From assembly GCF_032229525.1 (NCBI RefSeq), contig NZ_JAVTWB010000253.1, positions 1-64,000 on the forward strand: DNA of 64,000 nucleotides. The letters run 5' to 3'. The notes below the pieces were generated by a model. The model saw only the letters and a list, made by a program, of their open reading frames with translations, was not told the origin of the DNA and did not search any database. Positions 1 through 8,952 of this stretch are shown piece after piece. Positions within the stretch are counted from its first letter, which is position 1, and each line of letters begins with the position of its first letter. Source of the DNA: Accumulibacter sp032229525 (GTDB lineage: Bacteria; Pseudomonadota; Gammaproteobacteria; Burkholderiales; Rhodocyclaceae). Both the position numbers and the translations under genes were made by a program.

Positions 1-708
1 GACCGCCATCATCTGCATCACCTTTTCGTTCGTGCTGGCTACCGGGTTTGCGATACTGTCGCCCTGGCCGTGGTGGTGCAGATCGGCCTTGGCCTGGTCG
101 GTATCGCTGGCCTCGTGCTGAGGGTTCCCGAGGTTCTGATGTTTGGCCTGTTTCTCGGTGTTTTTGCGGTGTATTCGCTGCTGATCCTGCGGCCCTGGCG
201 GGTGGTGCCCGGCTTGCGCCGCATCAGCCACGTGCTCGGCCTGCCGTCCAGCCAGGTGCGCGGCATCTTCGTCGGCTACTCTTCCAGGGAAAAATCTCCC
301 GAGTTGCTCGACTCGATAGCCAGTCGACTGGGTCGCGGCTACGATTACGATCTCAGCGTATACCGGCGAGATGTTCCCACCAGGGATGGACATGATATGT
401 ACTGCGTCCTGCAGCTTAGTTCCGATGGTGATGAGGCCCTGGTTGGCAGGATCAATCGCGACGCAGTGTCGATCATGAAGCATCTGGACTGCCGGAAGGG
501 TGTGGAAGTGCGTCTCTTTGTCAGTCGCGACGATGCCAACGAGGCGCGCAACCGTTCCAGTGTTGCCGGTATCAGTGCTTGCAAGCGCGAGCAAGATCGC
601 CGTGGTGGATGCCGTAGTACCTTGATCTACTCGGCAGTACAGGGTGACCGTCCCTTGCCGGTGGGGGAGGCGCTGGATTTTGAAGCCCATTCCCTGGCTG
701 GAAAGTGA
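1..708 (+). CDS. WecA/MraY-family undecaprenyl-phosphate sugar-1-phosphate transferase (C-terminal part)
   Basis: The reading frame is open from base 1, so the start lies outside the window. It begins with DRHHLHHLFVRAG, the basic His-rich loop (DRxHLHH) typical of WecA/MraY/Rfe enzymes, which attach a sugar-1-phosphate to undecaprenyl phosphate at the inner membrane to begin glycan synthesis. Two hydrophobic segments follow (roughly bases 58-190), then a soluble tail of about 155 residues that is longer than in E. coli WecA. It lies 6 bases before a phosphatase gene and upstream of wza- and wzc-like genes, so it probably primes the exopolysaccharide those genes export. The sugar cannot be inferred. 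Confidence 0.75.
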   Translation, partial: DRHHLHHLFVRAGYRVCDTVALAVVVQIGLGLVGIAGLVLRVPEVLMFGLFLGVFAVYSLLILRPWRVVPGLRRISHVLGLPSSQVRGIFVGYSSREKSPELLDSIASRLGRGYDYDLSVYRRDVPTRDGHDMYCVLQLSSDGDEALVGRINRDAVSIMKHLDCRKGVEVRLFVSRDDANEARNRSSVAGISACKREQDRRGGCRSTLIYSAVQGDRPLPVGEALDFEAHSLAGK

Positions 709-714
709 ACCGGG

Positions 715-1152
715 GTGTTCAAGCGGATCCTGACGGTCTGTACCGGCAACATCTGTCGTAGTCCGGCGGCCGAGTTCCTCCTGCGTCAGGGCATTGACGC
801 CCGGCGAGGTGTGGAGGCGCGCTCGGCGGGCATTGGCGCGCTGGTCAATTTTCCGGCCGACGAGACCACCTGCGCAATGATGCAGGCGCGTGGCCTTGAC
901 CTCGCTGAGCACCGGGCCAGCCAGTTGACGCCGGAGCTCTTGCGCTGGGCGGAACTGGTTCTGGTCATGGAGCCGCATCATCGGGATGCGGTGCTGGCGA
1001 TGGATCATACCGCCCGTGGCAAGACCTTCCTGCTCGGACACTGGACGAAAACCGAGATTCCTGACCCCTTTCGGCGCGGCGACAAAGCGCATGCAGAAGC
1101 GCTTCGGCTGATCGAAGAGGCCGTTGAGCCCTGGCTCGAAAAACTTGCTTGA
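715..1152 (+). CDS. Low-molecular-weight protein-tyrosine phosphatase (Wzb-like)
   Basis: A 145-residue protein starting at GTG, 6 bases after the preceding stop. The P-loop CTGNICRS (C9-x5-R15) and the late acid motif IPDPF (Asp near residue 115) are the catalytic elements of the LMW-PTP family. In polysaccharide loci this enzyme removes phosphate from the tyrosine tail of the Wzc-type autokinase; such a kinase is encoded at 3126. The same fold occurs in arsenate reductases, but no ars genes are near and the EPS context favours the Wzb role. Confidence 0.9.
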   Translation: MFKRILTVCTGNICRSPAAEFLLRQGIDARRGVEARSAGIGALVNFPADETTCAMMQARGLDLAEHRASQLTPELLRWAELVLVMEPHHRDAVLAMDHTARGKTFLLGHWTKTEIPDPFRRGDKAHAEALRLIEEAVEPWLEKLA

Positions 1153-1785
1153 GAGCGCCCGAGCAGCGCATCACGGTCATTGTCCTGTCGTTGTGGTTGG
1201 CGATGCAGTAACTCCCTTGAGTCGGTAGGAATGTGGCGGCGAAAATACCGGTCTGCGGGCACCCGGCGGCAACACCGTCGGTGCTTGCCGCCAGGCGCGA
1301 GCCTATCGGCCCCTTCACCGCGTTCATGCTTCGCTTCGCCTCGCGGCACAAGGCCGCCGCCTGCCGTTGACCCGGCTGCCGGGCTTATTGCCTCGATCTC
1401 TCGCTGCCTCGAACGCCAAGCGCGTGCGCGAAAAAATGAGGCCACCAAGCTTCCTCGCAAATTCACTACCACCGCCAATTGTGTGTGCGGGCGTGAAATA
1501 GCGCACTTGAAATGGTGTCGGCGGGCGCTATGCTGCGGGCGTGCTTCAAGAGATCGGTCCGAAACACGAGCGCTTGGCCGCTGCCGCTTTGCCGCGCCGT
1601 GGCTTGCGTGCTCGCGACGGAGGGGCGCGTTGCCCTGCTGCCATGCCGATCCGGTCGAGTTCTCCGCGGGCCACGATCAGTGTGCAGGAGTTGTGCGGCG
1701 TCTCGGCGCCCGGTGTAAACTACGCAGCGCCCGTTGTTCAGTGGGCGTCGGTGACCGCAACAATGGATACAAATGAGGGTTCAGC
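1153..1785. other. Non-coding gap between the phosphatase and the export lipoprotein gene
   Basis: This 633-base stretch has short open frames on both strands, but none has a recognisable motif, a convincing ribosome binding site or family-like composition, so I call no gene. The only signal I can support is the promoter-like pair at 1507-1534. The gap suggests that wza/wzc form a separate transcription unit from the transferase/phosphatase pair. Confidence 0.5.
1507..1534 (+). promoter_or_regulatory. Candidate sigma-70 promoter for the wza-wzc unit
   Basis: TTGAAA at 1507-1512 and TATGCT at 1529-1534, separated by 16 bases, in the long gap before the export lipoprotein. It would give a leader of about 245 bases. 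Sequence match only. Confidence 0.4.
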
Positions 1786-2985
1786 ATGAATGTGTCGTCT
1801 GCACTGCCTGGCCGAGTCCGGCTCCTCCTGATGGCTATGGCTGCGCTTGCCCTGGCTGGCTGCAGCCTTATCCCGGGTAACCAGAGCTACAGTAGCCGCG
1901 AGGAATCCGCGGTGATGCTGCCGGTGCAGCAGGGCGATGCTCTGGTGCCGTCCAATATCAAGATCAAGCCGATTACCGCCGAGCTGATCGTCGACATGTT
2001 CAAGGCGGCGCGGCCGCCGCGCGGCGATGGCACCAGCACCGCCAGCGTGGCGAGCAGCAAGGCGCCAGGTCCGGGCAGCCAAGGTTCCAGGCCGACGCCC
2101 GAATACCGGCTCGGTCCCGGCGACATCATTTCGGTCATCGTCTGGGATCACCCCGAGCTGACCATTCCGGCGGGCAGCTTCCGTACTGCCGAGCAGGCGG
2201 GCACCGTGGTGAACGACGACGGGACGATCTACTTTCCCTACGCCGGCGTGCTCAAGGTGCAGGGAATGACGACCAGCGAGGTACGCAAGCTGTTGTCCGC
2301 CAAGCTCGCCAAGTACATCGAGCAGGTGCAACTCGACGTGCGCATGGTGGCCTTTCGCAGCCAGCAGGTGTATGTCGTTGGCGAGGTCGCGAAGCCGGGA
2401 ATCCAGCAGGTGACCGACATTCCGATGACCGTCCTCGAGGCGGTCAATCGCGCTGGCGGCTTCACGACGGAAGCGGATTTCAGTCGCGTTCTGCTGACGC
2501 GGCGCGGCGAGACCTATCTGGTCGACGTCCAGGCGATGTATGACTATGGCGCGACCGCACAGAACGCTTTGCTCCAGCACGGCGACATCATCAACGTCGC
2601 CGATCGCAGCTTCAACAAGATCTTCGTTCTTGGCGAAGTCGTCCGGCCTGGCTCACAGCTGATGAACAAGAAGCGCTCGACGCTCGCCGAGGCTCTCGGC
2701 GACGCCGGCTATCTCAACCAGGCGACCTCCGACCCGCGCTGGATCTACGTCATGCGCGGCGACACCGAGACGCCCGAGCTGTTCCATCTTGACGCTCGCC
2801 TGCCTGACGCCATGTTGCTCGCCGATCGCTTTCCCCTGCATCCGCGTGATGTGGTCTACGTCGACGCAGCGGCGGTCGTTCGCTGGCAGCGGGTGATTGC
2901 CAACATCTTGCCGACGGCGACGATGCTCAATTTGACCAGCCAGACGCAGTACCCGCTGTTCGGCGCCCGGCAACCACCTTTTTGA
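1786..2985 (+). CDS. Polysaccharide export lipoprotein (Wza/GumB-like)
   Basis: A 399-residue outer-membrane export channel subunit. It has a lipoprotein signal with lipobox LAGC (Cys26). The poly-export domain begins YRLGPGDIISVIVW near residue 107, and SLBB-type repeats follow (YVVGEVAKPG near 195, FVLGEVVRPG near 280), as in Wza, a ring-shaped translocon that carries capsule or EPS across the periplasm. Length is close to E. coli Wza (379). The following autokinase gene is its usual inner-membrane partner. Confidence 0.92.
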   Translation: MNVSSALPGRVRLLLMAMAALALAGCSLIPGNQSYSSREESAVMLPVQQGDALVPSNIKIKPITAELIVDMFKAARPPRGDGTSTASVASSKAPGPGSQGSRPTPEYRLGPGDIISVIVWDHPELTIPAGSFRTAEQAGTVVNDDGTIYFPYAGVLKVQGMTTSEVRKLLSAKLAKYIEQVQLDVRMVAFRSQQVYVVGEVAKPGIQQVTDIPMTVLEAVNRAGGFTTEADFSRVLLTRRGETYLVDVQAMYDYGATAQNALLQHGDIINVADRSFNKIFVLGEVVRPGSQLMNKKRSTLAEALGDAGYLNQATSDPRWIYVMRGDTETPELFHLDARLPDAMLLADRFPLHPRDVVYVDAAAVVRWQRVIANILPTATMLNLTSQTQYPLFGARQPPF

Positions 2986-3125
2986 GCTTTCCGAGATTCC
3001 TACTCCCGGGCCAGGGGCGGTGGCCAGTATATAGCCATCGCACTTGACTGCTGACGGCCCCGCACCCTGCTAAACACACCTGCTCGCCTCACCGAACAAC
3101 AGGCGACCGTAACCACGGACGATCA

Positions 3126-5387
3126 ATGGATAACGACCAGCCGCAACGCCCCTTAAACGCCGTCGGCCTTGCTGCCAGGGGGGGGGCGCCGATACAGGCG
3201 CAGTCGATGCAGCAACTTTCCCCGGACGATGAAGATGAAGGCCTGGCGCTGGGTGAAATCATTGCCGTGCTGATGGACTACCGCTGGCTGATTGCGGCCA
3301 TCAGCCTTTTTGCACTGGTCCTGGGTTTGGCCTGGGTGGTCATCGCCAAACCGGTCTACCGTGCCGACGGCCTCTTGCAGGTTGAAGAAAAGAAGTCCGG
3401 CGTGGGTTCCTTGAAGGCCCTGGAGCCCTTGCTGGGCGACGATACCACCGTCTCGGCCGAACTCGAAATCCTCGGTTCGCGGATGGTCCTCGGGCGGGTG
3501 GTCAGCAAGCTCAAACTGGATCTTGTCGCCGTTCCCCGGCAGTTCCCGGTGTTTGGCAGCGCCGTGGCACGACGCTACGAGGGCGACGAGCCGAGCTCGC
3601 CGTGGCTGGGTCTTTCGAGCTTCGCCTGGGGTGGGGAACGGATTCAGGTCGATGCGCTGGAGGTTCCCGTGTCCGCGCTCGATGAAAGGCTTTCCCTGGT
3701 CGCCGGCGCGGGCGGGGCGTTCGAAGTTTTCGACGATGACGGTCAGCCGATCCTGCAGGGCACGGTGGGTACGCGGGCCAGTGCCAACGGCTACTCGATT
3801 TTCGTCGCCGAACTCAAGGCGCGGCCGCAGACGGAGTTTCGGCTGATGAAGCTTTCTGCCGAAGCGGCCATCGATGACCTGCGCAAAAACTACGCGGTCA
3901 AGGAACGTGGCAAGAAATCGAGCATCCTGGAGCTGAGCCTGCTCGGCAAGGATCCCGGACAGATCGGCGTCGTTCTCGACGACATCATGAATACCTATGT
4001 TCGCCAGAACGTCGAGCGACGTTCGGCCGAGGCCGAGAAGACACTGTCCTTCCTCGAAAAGCAGTTGCCGATCCTGAAGAAGGAGCTGGATAGCGCCGAA
4101 GCGGCCTACAACAGCTATCGGCAGAGCCGCGGCTCGCTCGATCTCAGCCTGGAAACGCAGGGCGTCCTCAAGTCACTGGTCGAGGTCGAAAACGCTGTGG
4201 TGCTGCTCAAGCAGGAGCGGGACGAGCTACGCCAGCGCTTCACGCCCGAGCACCCGACCATCCAGGCGGTGGACAACAAGCTGCAGCGTCTCACTGAGCG
4301 CCGCAAGGCCTTTGACGTAGACGTCGCGCGTCTGCCGGATACCCAGCAGACGGTGCTGCGCCTTGCTCGTGACGTGCAGGTGTCGACCACGCTGTACACC
4401 GAGTTGTTGAATACCGCGCAACAGCTGCGGGTCTCCAAGGCGGGTACGGTTGGCGACGTTCGCATCATCGACTCCGCAGCGGTCGGCAAGGAACCCGTTG
4501 GCACCAAACCGCTGGCCATCCTGGCTGTGGCGCTGCTGCTGGGTCTGCTGCTCAGCATGGTCGTGGTCTGGGTCCTGCGCTCCTTGCGTGTGGCCATCGA
4601 AGACCCGGAGATCCTCGAGGCGAAACTCGGCCTGCCGGTCTATGCCACGGTGCCACACAGCAAGACCGAGGATGAGCTGAACCGCAAGGCAGCGTCCGGC
4701 GTCGGCGGAATCCTGGCGGTGGACTTTCCGGAGGAAGATGCGGTCGAGAGCTTGCGCGGCCTGCGCACGACGCTGCACTTTGCGCTCCTCGATGCCGAGA
4801 GGAACTCGCTGATGATCACCGGATCGAGTCCGGCCCTCGGCAAGAGCTTCATCTCCAGGAACCTCGGTGTGGTCCTGTCGCAGGTCGGCAAGCGCGTGCT
4901 GATCATCGATGCCGATTTGCGCAAGGGCTACATCCACAAGAGCTTCGGTCTGGAGCGTGCGGTGGGGGTTTCCGAGTACGTTGCCGGGCAGGTTTCGCTC
5001 GAGGAGATCGTCAAGGCCACGCCGGTGCCCAACCTGTGGGTGGTCAGCACCGGCCAGATTCCGCCCAATCCGTCGGAACTGTTGATGCATGAGCGTTTTG
5101 TCACGCTGCTGACTGAACTGGGGGCCCGCTTCGATACGCTGATCGTCGATGCGCCGCCGGTGCTTGCCGTTTCCGATGCGGCGATCATCGGCCGGCATGT
5201 CGGCGCGACGCTGATGGTCGCCCGGGCAGGCAAGCACCCCATCCGCGAGCTGGAACAAGCGGTCAAGCGCCTCAATCAGGCCGGCGTCGAGGTCAAGGGT
5301 TTTGTCTTCAATGATCTCAACGTCAACCGTCAGCGGTACCGTTACGGCTACAAGGGCTACGTCTATCGCTACGCGTACACGAAGTAG
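3126..5387 (+). CDS. Polysaccharide co-polymerase / tyrosine autokinase (Wzc-like BY-kinase)
   Basis: 753 residues. An N-terminal Wzz/GNVR part has membrane segments near residues 55-77 and 460-485, with a long coiled-coil periplasmic region around 300-420. The cytoplasmic kinase carries Walker A GSSPALGKS (about 565-573), Walker A' VLIIDADLRKG (about 591-601) and Walker B LIVDAPPV (about 673). The C-terminus ends in a cluster of seven tyrosines within about 16 residues, the expected autophosphorylation tail. With the phosphatase at 715 and the Wza-like channel it forms the standard phospho-regulated export system controlling chain length and secretion. Confidence 0.95.
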   Translation: MDNDQPQRPLNAVGLAARGGAPIQAQSMQQLSPDDEDEGLALGEIIAVLMDYRWLIAAISLFALVLGLAWVVIAKPVYRADGLLQVEEKKSGVGSLKALEPLLGDDTTVSAELEILGSRMVLGRVVSKLKLDLVAVPRQFPVFGSAVARRYEGDEPSSPWLGLSSFAWGGERIQVDALEVPVSALDERLSLVAGAGGAFEVFDDDGQPILQGTVGTRASANGYSIFVAELKARPQTEFRLMKLSAEAAIDDLRKNYAVKERGKKSSILELSLLGKDPGQIGVVLDDIMNTYVRQNVERRSAEAEKTLSFLEKQLPILKKELDSAEAAYNSYRQSRGSLDLSLETQGVLKSLVEVENAVVLLKQERDELRQRFTPEHPTIQAVDNKLQRLTERRKAFDVDVARLPDTQQTVLRLARDVQVSTTLYTELLNTAQQLRVSKAGTVGDVRIIDSAAVGKEPVGTKPLAILAVALLLGLLLSMVVVWVLRSLRVAIEDPEILEAKLGLPVYATVPHSKTEDELNRKAASGVGGILAVDFPEEDAVESLRGLRTTLHFALLDAERNSLMITGSSPALGKSFISRNLGVVLSQVGKRVLIIDADLRKGYIHKSFGLERAVGVSEYVAGQVSLEEIVKATPVPNLWVVSTGQIPPNPSELLMHERFVTLLTELGARFDTLIVDAPPVLAVSDAAIIGRHVGATLMVARAGKHPIRELEQAVKRLNQAGVEVKGFVFNDLNVNRQRYRYGYKGYVYRYAYTK

Positions 5388-5447
5388 GCGTCATTGGCTG
5401 GCATCGGCAGCGATGGGTGGCGGTTGAAATGCTTTTGACGCGTTGGT

Positions 5448-5472
5448 CTGCCGCCGCGCACGGCGGCGGCAG
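5448..5472. terminator. GC-rich hairpin between convergent genes
   Basis: CTGCCGCCG (5448-5456) pairs with CGGCGGCAG (5464-5472) across a 7-base loop between the convergent wzc-like and rlmB genes. There is no T-tract on either side, so intrinsic termination is uncertain. Confidence 0.35.
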
Positions 5473-5505
5473 GAACAACTGCACAATTTTGGCCACTACC
5501 GGCCA

Positions 5506-6285
5506 CTACTGGTTATTGACGACCCCCTGGCTGTCGCCATTTGAAGGGGCGGCGCGTCGCCGACGCGCCTCGTAAAGGCAGACGCCGGTGGCCACCGAAA
5601 CGTTCAGGCTGGCGACCGAGCCGAGCATCGGAATGCTCACCAGCTGATCGCAGCTTTCCCGGGTCAGGCGGCGCAGGCCGTCGCCTTCGGCGCCGAGTAC
5701 CCAGGCACAGGCGGTCGGCCACTGCGCAGCATAGAGGTCTTCTGGCGCCTCGGAATCCGTGCCGACCACCCAGATTTGACGTTCCTTCAGTTCGCGCAGG
5801 GTGCGGGCGAGATTGGTCACCGTGACGTAGGGGACCGTCTCGGCGGCGCCGCTGGCGACTTTCACCGCCGTCTGGTTGAGGCCGACCGCGCGGTCCTTCG
5901 GGGCGATGACGGCGTGCGCGCCGACCGCATCGGCGACCCGCAGGCAGGCGCCGAGATTGTGCGGATCCTGGATGCCGTCGAGGACCAGCAGGAAGGGCGG
6001 TTCGTCGAGCGTGTCGAGCACGTCGTCGAGAGTCACGTGGCGCTGCGTCGCGTCGACGGTGGCGATCACTCCCTGGTGCTTGGCGCCGGGAGCCATCGCT
6101 TCGAGGCGGGCGCTGTCGACCGGCAGCACGCGGGCCTTGGCGAACTCCGCGTGACGAACGAGGTCGCGCAGGCGGGCATCGTGGCGAGCGGCATCGACAT
6201 AGATCTCGCGCACGGCACCGGGGTCGTGGCGCAGTTTGGCGAGGGTCGAATGAAAGCCGAAAATCAGGCGTGAATTCTGGGACAT
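5506..6285 (-). CDS. rlmB: 23S rRNA (guanosine-2251-2'-O)-methyltransferase RlmB
   Basis: A 259-residue SpoU-class SPOUT methyltransferase that methylates the ribose of G2251 in the 23S P-loop. The three family motifs are present: NLGACLRVADA near residue 107, VLGAEGDGLRR near 195 and IPMLGSVASLNVSVATGV near 215, the last forming the SAM-binding knot. The N-terminal substrate domain is present and length is close to E. coli RlmB (243). The rnr gene that commonly precedes it is absent; a carbonic-anhydrase-like gene lies upstream instead. Confidence 0.93.
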   Translation of the reverse strand: MSQNSRLIFGFHSTLAKLRHDPGAVREIYVDAARHDARLRDLVRHAEFAKARVLPVDSARLEAMAPGAKHQGVIATVDATQRHVTLDDVLDTLDEPPFLLVLDGIQDPHNLGACLRVADAVGAHAVIAPKDRAVGLNQTAVKVASGAAETVPYVTVTNLARTLRELKERQIWVVGTDSEAPEDLYAAQWPTACAWVLGAEGDGLRRLTRESCDQLVSIPMLGSVASLNVSVATGVCLYEARRRRAAPSNGDSQGVVNNQ

Positions 6286-6403
6286 GGAGAGGGGCGCGCC
6301 GGTAGGGAGAGGGCGCGATTCTACCAGCTTGCAGCCGGCCTGTCGGTTCTCGCGGCGCCGCTGGTGCGTCCGGAGCGTCGCTGTGGCGGCTCGGACAAGC
6401 CCG

Positions 6404-7480
6404 CTACGGACTGATGTCGATGCTCTCCAGGGTGCGCGAACGCCAGTCCAGTACGGCGGTGCGCATGGTCATTTGCTCGCCAAGGCGGGGGAACTCGGCA
6501 CGAATGACATCGGCGGCAAAGCTCGACAGGAAGCGCGACTTGAGTTCGGCGCGGGCGCGGTCGACGCCAATTTCATCGTAGGGCACCGAGGCCAGGAGCA
6601 GGAAACCGTCGTCCGGGATGCGTCCGGCCTGCATGTTGGCTTCGATGATGCCTGCGGCCGTGCGGATCGGGCCGTCCAGATTCGGACTGTAGGGGCCGAT
6701 GATCAGCGCGATGTTGGGCGTGTGCAGGAAGTCGAAGCCACGCCCCAGGCAGATCATCCACTCGCGGTGCTCGATGTCCAGCAGGCGCTCACGACGGAGA
6801 ATCTCGGAGCGCACGGTCTCGATATGGGCGAGATTGCCGTGCAGCAGCGGCAGCAGATCGTTGCGCATCCGCGCCGGCATGTCCGGCAGGAGGGCGGCGA
6901 GGCGTGGCTCGAGCGTCTCCCGGTCGGCGACGCTGAGCGTTGCCAGGTTCAGCTTGTCGCCGGCGGTACCGTGGATGACCAGGGCGTCCTCGTCGGTTTC
7001 GAAGCCGCAGACCAGAGGATAGACCGTGCCATGATCACTGCCGAAGATGTGCTCGACCTGGCGGCGAATCTGGTAGGTATGGGCGATCGCCGCTGCGGTG
7101 TCGTAGTTGAAGCCGGCGCAACCGCGACGCGGGTCGCCTTGCGAGTAATGGTAGGTGACCAGGAAGACCAGATGGTGTCCGCTGCTGACGACGCGCTGCA
7201 CGTGGTGGGCGAGGACCTCGCCGAGATGCGGCCAGCCGAGGTCGAAGATGCCGCCGAGGTTGCGAAAGGGCATCAGCAGGCCGACCGGCGTGTTGGTCGC
7301 CACCGGAATGTTGATCCGGCCATCCATGCACTTGAGCACGGCGATTGCCGTCGGATGCTCGGCCATGTAGCGCTCGCGCGCCAGCCAGGCTTCGGCGCTG
7401 CGGAAGATCGCCCCGTGTCGGTCGGCGAGGCCGAAAACCCAGTCGATGCGTTCGCTGATCGGCTTGGCGTGGATGTCCAT
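6404..7480 (-). CDS. Carbonic anhydrase-like protein, CsoSCA-type metal site
   Basis: A 358-residue protein if started at the ATG at 7480 (GGAG lies upstream; a longer frame reaches 7546). Putative zinc ligands and dyad: C51-M-D53-G-R55 and H111...C121 (HYSQGDPRRGC). The CxDxR motif is shared with beta-carbonic anhydrases, but the 10-residue His-to-Cys spacing differs from the usual HxxC and resembles the carboxysomal CsoSCA form. Like CsoSCA it is long, with a C-terminal half of unknown role. No shell or RuBisCO gene is in the window, so a carboxysome role is not supported. Hydration of CO2 is an inference from the metal site. Confidence 0.65.
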   Translation of the reverse strand: MDIHAKPISERIDWVFGLADRHGAIFRSAEAWLARERYMAEHPTAIAVLKCMDGRINIPVATNTPVGLLMPFRNLGGIFDLGWPHLGEVLAHHVQRVVSSGHHLVFLVTYHYSQGDPRRGCAGFNYDTAAAIAHTYQIRRQVEHIFGSDHGTVYPLVCGFETDEDALVIHGTAGDKLNLATLSVADRETLEPRLAALLPDMPARMRNDLLPLLHGNLAHIETVRSEILRRERLLDIEHREWMICLGRGFDFLHTPNIALIIGPYSPNLDGPIRTAAGIIEANMQAGRIPDDGFLLLASVPYDEIGVDRARAELKSRFLSSFAADVIRAEFPRLGEQMTMRTAVLDWRSRTLESIDISP

Positions 7481-7653
7481 GGCAGACGGGTCTCCGGACT
7501 GAACCTGCGGAACACGCGGCCGCACGCCGGCCGAGCGTTTCACCACGCGGGGATGCCGGTGAACGAAGAGCAGTATCGTCGCCGTCGCTGTTCAGGTCAA
7601 ACGGCATACTTGCCTGCTGGCCGACGCGGATGCCCGATCGCGCCGGCCGCCGC

Positions 7654-8952
7654 TCAAACGATCATGCCGGCGCCGACGGTGTTGTTCGACGACTCGTCGA
7701 TGACGATGAAGGCGCCGGTGCCACGGCTTTCGGCATAGGGGTCGGCGAAGATCGGCTGGGCCAGTTTGAAGCTGACCCGGGCGATGTCGTTCATCGTCAA
7801 ACGCTCGGCTGCTTCACGCTCCATGGTGTTGATGTCGACGCGGAAGGCGATGCCGGCGAGCATCGCCTTGCTGTCGCGCGTGGTGTGGCGAATGAGGTAT
7901 TTGCGGCGCGGATCGAGTGGCGCCTCGGCCAGCCAGCAGAGCATGGCGTCGATCTGTTTGGTGACTTGCGGCAATTCGCCGGTCTTGACGATCATGTCGC
8001 CGCGCGAGATGTCGATCTCGTCTTCGAGCAGGAGGGCCACCGACTGCTCGCAGAACGCGCGTGGCAGCGATTCGCCGAGGACCTGGATGTCCTTGACCCG
8101 GGTTTCGCGTCCGGAAGGCAGCGCCGTGACGGCATCGCCGATCGCCAGTTCGCCGGACTCGACGCGGCCCATGAAACCGCGATAGTCGTGCAATTCCGGG
8201 TTGCCGGAATCCTGCGGGCGGCAAACGTATTGCACCGGAAAACGGAATTTCTCGGCGTGCGCGCTGTGCATCGCCGGCACGGTTTCCAGGATCTCGACGA
8301 GGTTCGGCCCGTCATACCAGTCCAGCCGCTCGCCGCGGCCGACGATCATGTCGCCGTTCAGCGCCGACATCGGGATGAAGCGCACATTCTCGATGCCCAG
8401 TTTGCCGGCAAAGGCCAGGTAATCGGCCTTGATCCGGGCGAAGACTTCCGGTGAATAGTCGACCAGATCCATTTTGTTCACCGCGACGACGACGTGCGGG
8501 ATGCCGAGCAGGTGCGCCAGGTAGGAGTGGCGGCGGGTCTGCGCCAGGACGCCCTTGCGGGCGTCGATCAGGATGATCGCCAGGTCGGCCGTCGACGCGG
8601 CGGTGACCATGTTGCGGGTGTACTGCTCGTGGCCCGGTGCGTCGGCGATGATGTACTTGCGCGTGCCGGTGGTGAAGTAGCGATAGGCGACGTCGATGGT
8701 GATTCCCTGTTCGCGTTCGGCCTGCAGCCCGTCGGTGAGCAGCGACAGGTCGACGACGTCGAGCCCGCGTTTTTGCGAGGTGCGCTGCATGGCGTGCAGG
8801 GTGTCGGCGAGGATGGTCTTGCTGTCGAACAGCAGGCGACCGATCAGGGTGCTCTTGCCGTCATCGACGCTGCCGCAGGTGAGAAAGCGCAGCAGGCCGT
8901 TGTCGGGAATGGCCTCGAGCGGGAGTTGTTCAATGGGTTCGATTGCGGACAT
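7654..8952 (-). CDS. cysN: Sulfate adenylyltransferase subunit 1 (GTPase) CysN
   Basis: 432 residues. Together with CysD it makes adenosine 5'-phosphosulfate from sulfate and ATP, driven by GTP hydrolysis. GTPase motifs: G1 GSVDDGKST (27-35), DAPGHEQY near 103 and NKMD near 159, followed by EF-Tu-like beta-barrel domains. It is somewhat shorter than E. coli CysN (475) and has no fused APS kinase (CysC) domain. Its start codon overlaps the cysD stop by one base (TGATG), implying translational coupling. Confidence 0.95.
   Translation of the reverse strand: MSAIEPIEQLPLEAIPDNGLLRFLTCGSVDDGKSTLIGRLLFDSKTILADTLHAMQRTSQKRGLDVVDLSLLTDGLQAEREQGITIDVAYRYFTTGTRKYIIADAPGHEQYTRNMVTAASTADLAIILIDARKGVLAQTRRHSYLAHLLGIPHVVVAVNKMDLVDYSPEVFARIKADYLAFAGKLGIENVRFIPMSALNGDMIVGRGERLDWYDGPNLVEILETVPAMHSAHAEKFRFPVQYVCRPQDSGNPELHDYRGFMGRVESGELAIGDAVTALPSGRETRVKDIQVLGESLPRAFCEQSVALLLEDEIDISRGDMIVKTGELPQVTKQIDAMLCWLAEAPLDPRRKYLIRHTTRDSKAMLAGIAFRVDINTMEREAAERLTMNDIARVSFKLAQPIFADPYAESRGTGAFIVIDESSNNTVGAGMIV

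Noticed and set aside
715..1152. Arsenate reductase (ArsC) for the small phosphatase
   Set aside because: The CTGNICRS loop and the EPS setting fit protein tyrosine phosphatase; no ars genes nearby.
1180..1776. Possible genes in the 1153-1785 gap
   Set aside because: Arg/Cys-rich, low-complexity translation on either strand, without recognisable domains or start signals.
6284..7738. Long plus-strand open frame (484 codons) opposite the carbonic-anhydrase-like gene
   Set aside because: No family-like motif, Arg/Gly/Ala-rich composition, and it is the antisense of a gene with a clear metal site. High GC produces such frames.
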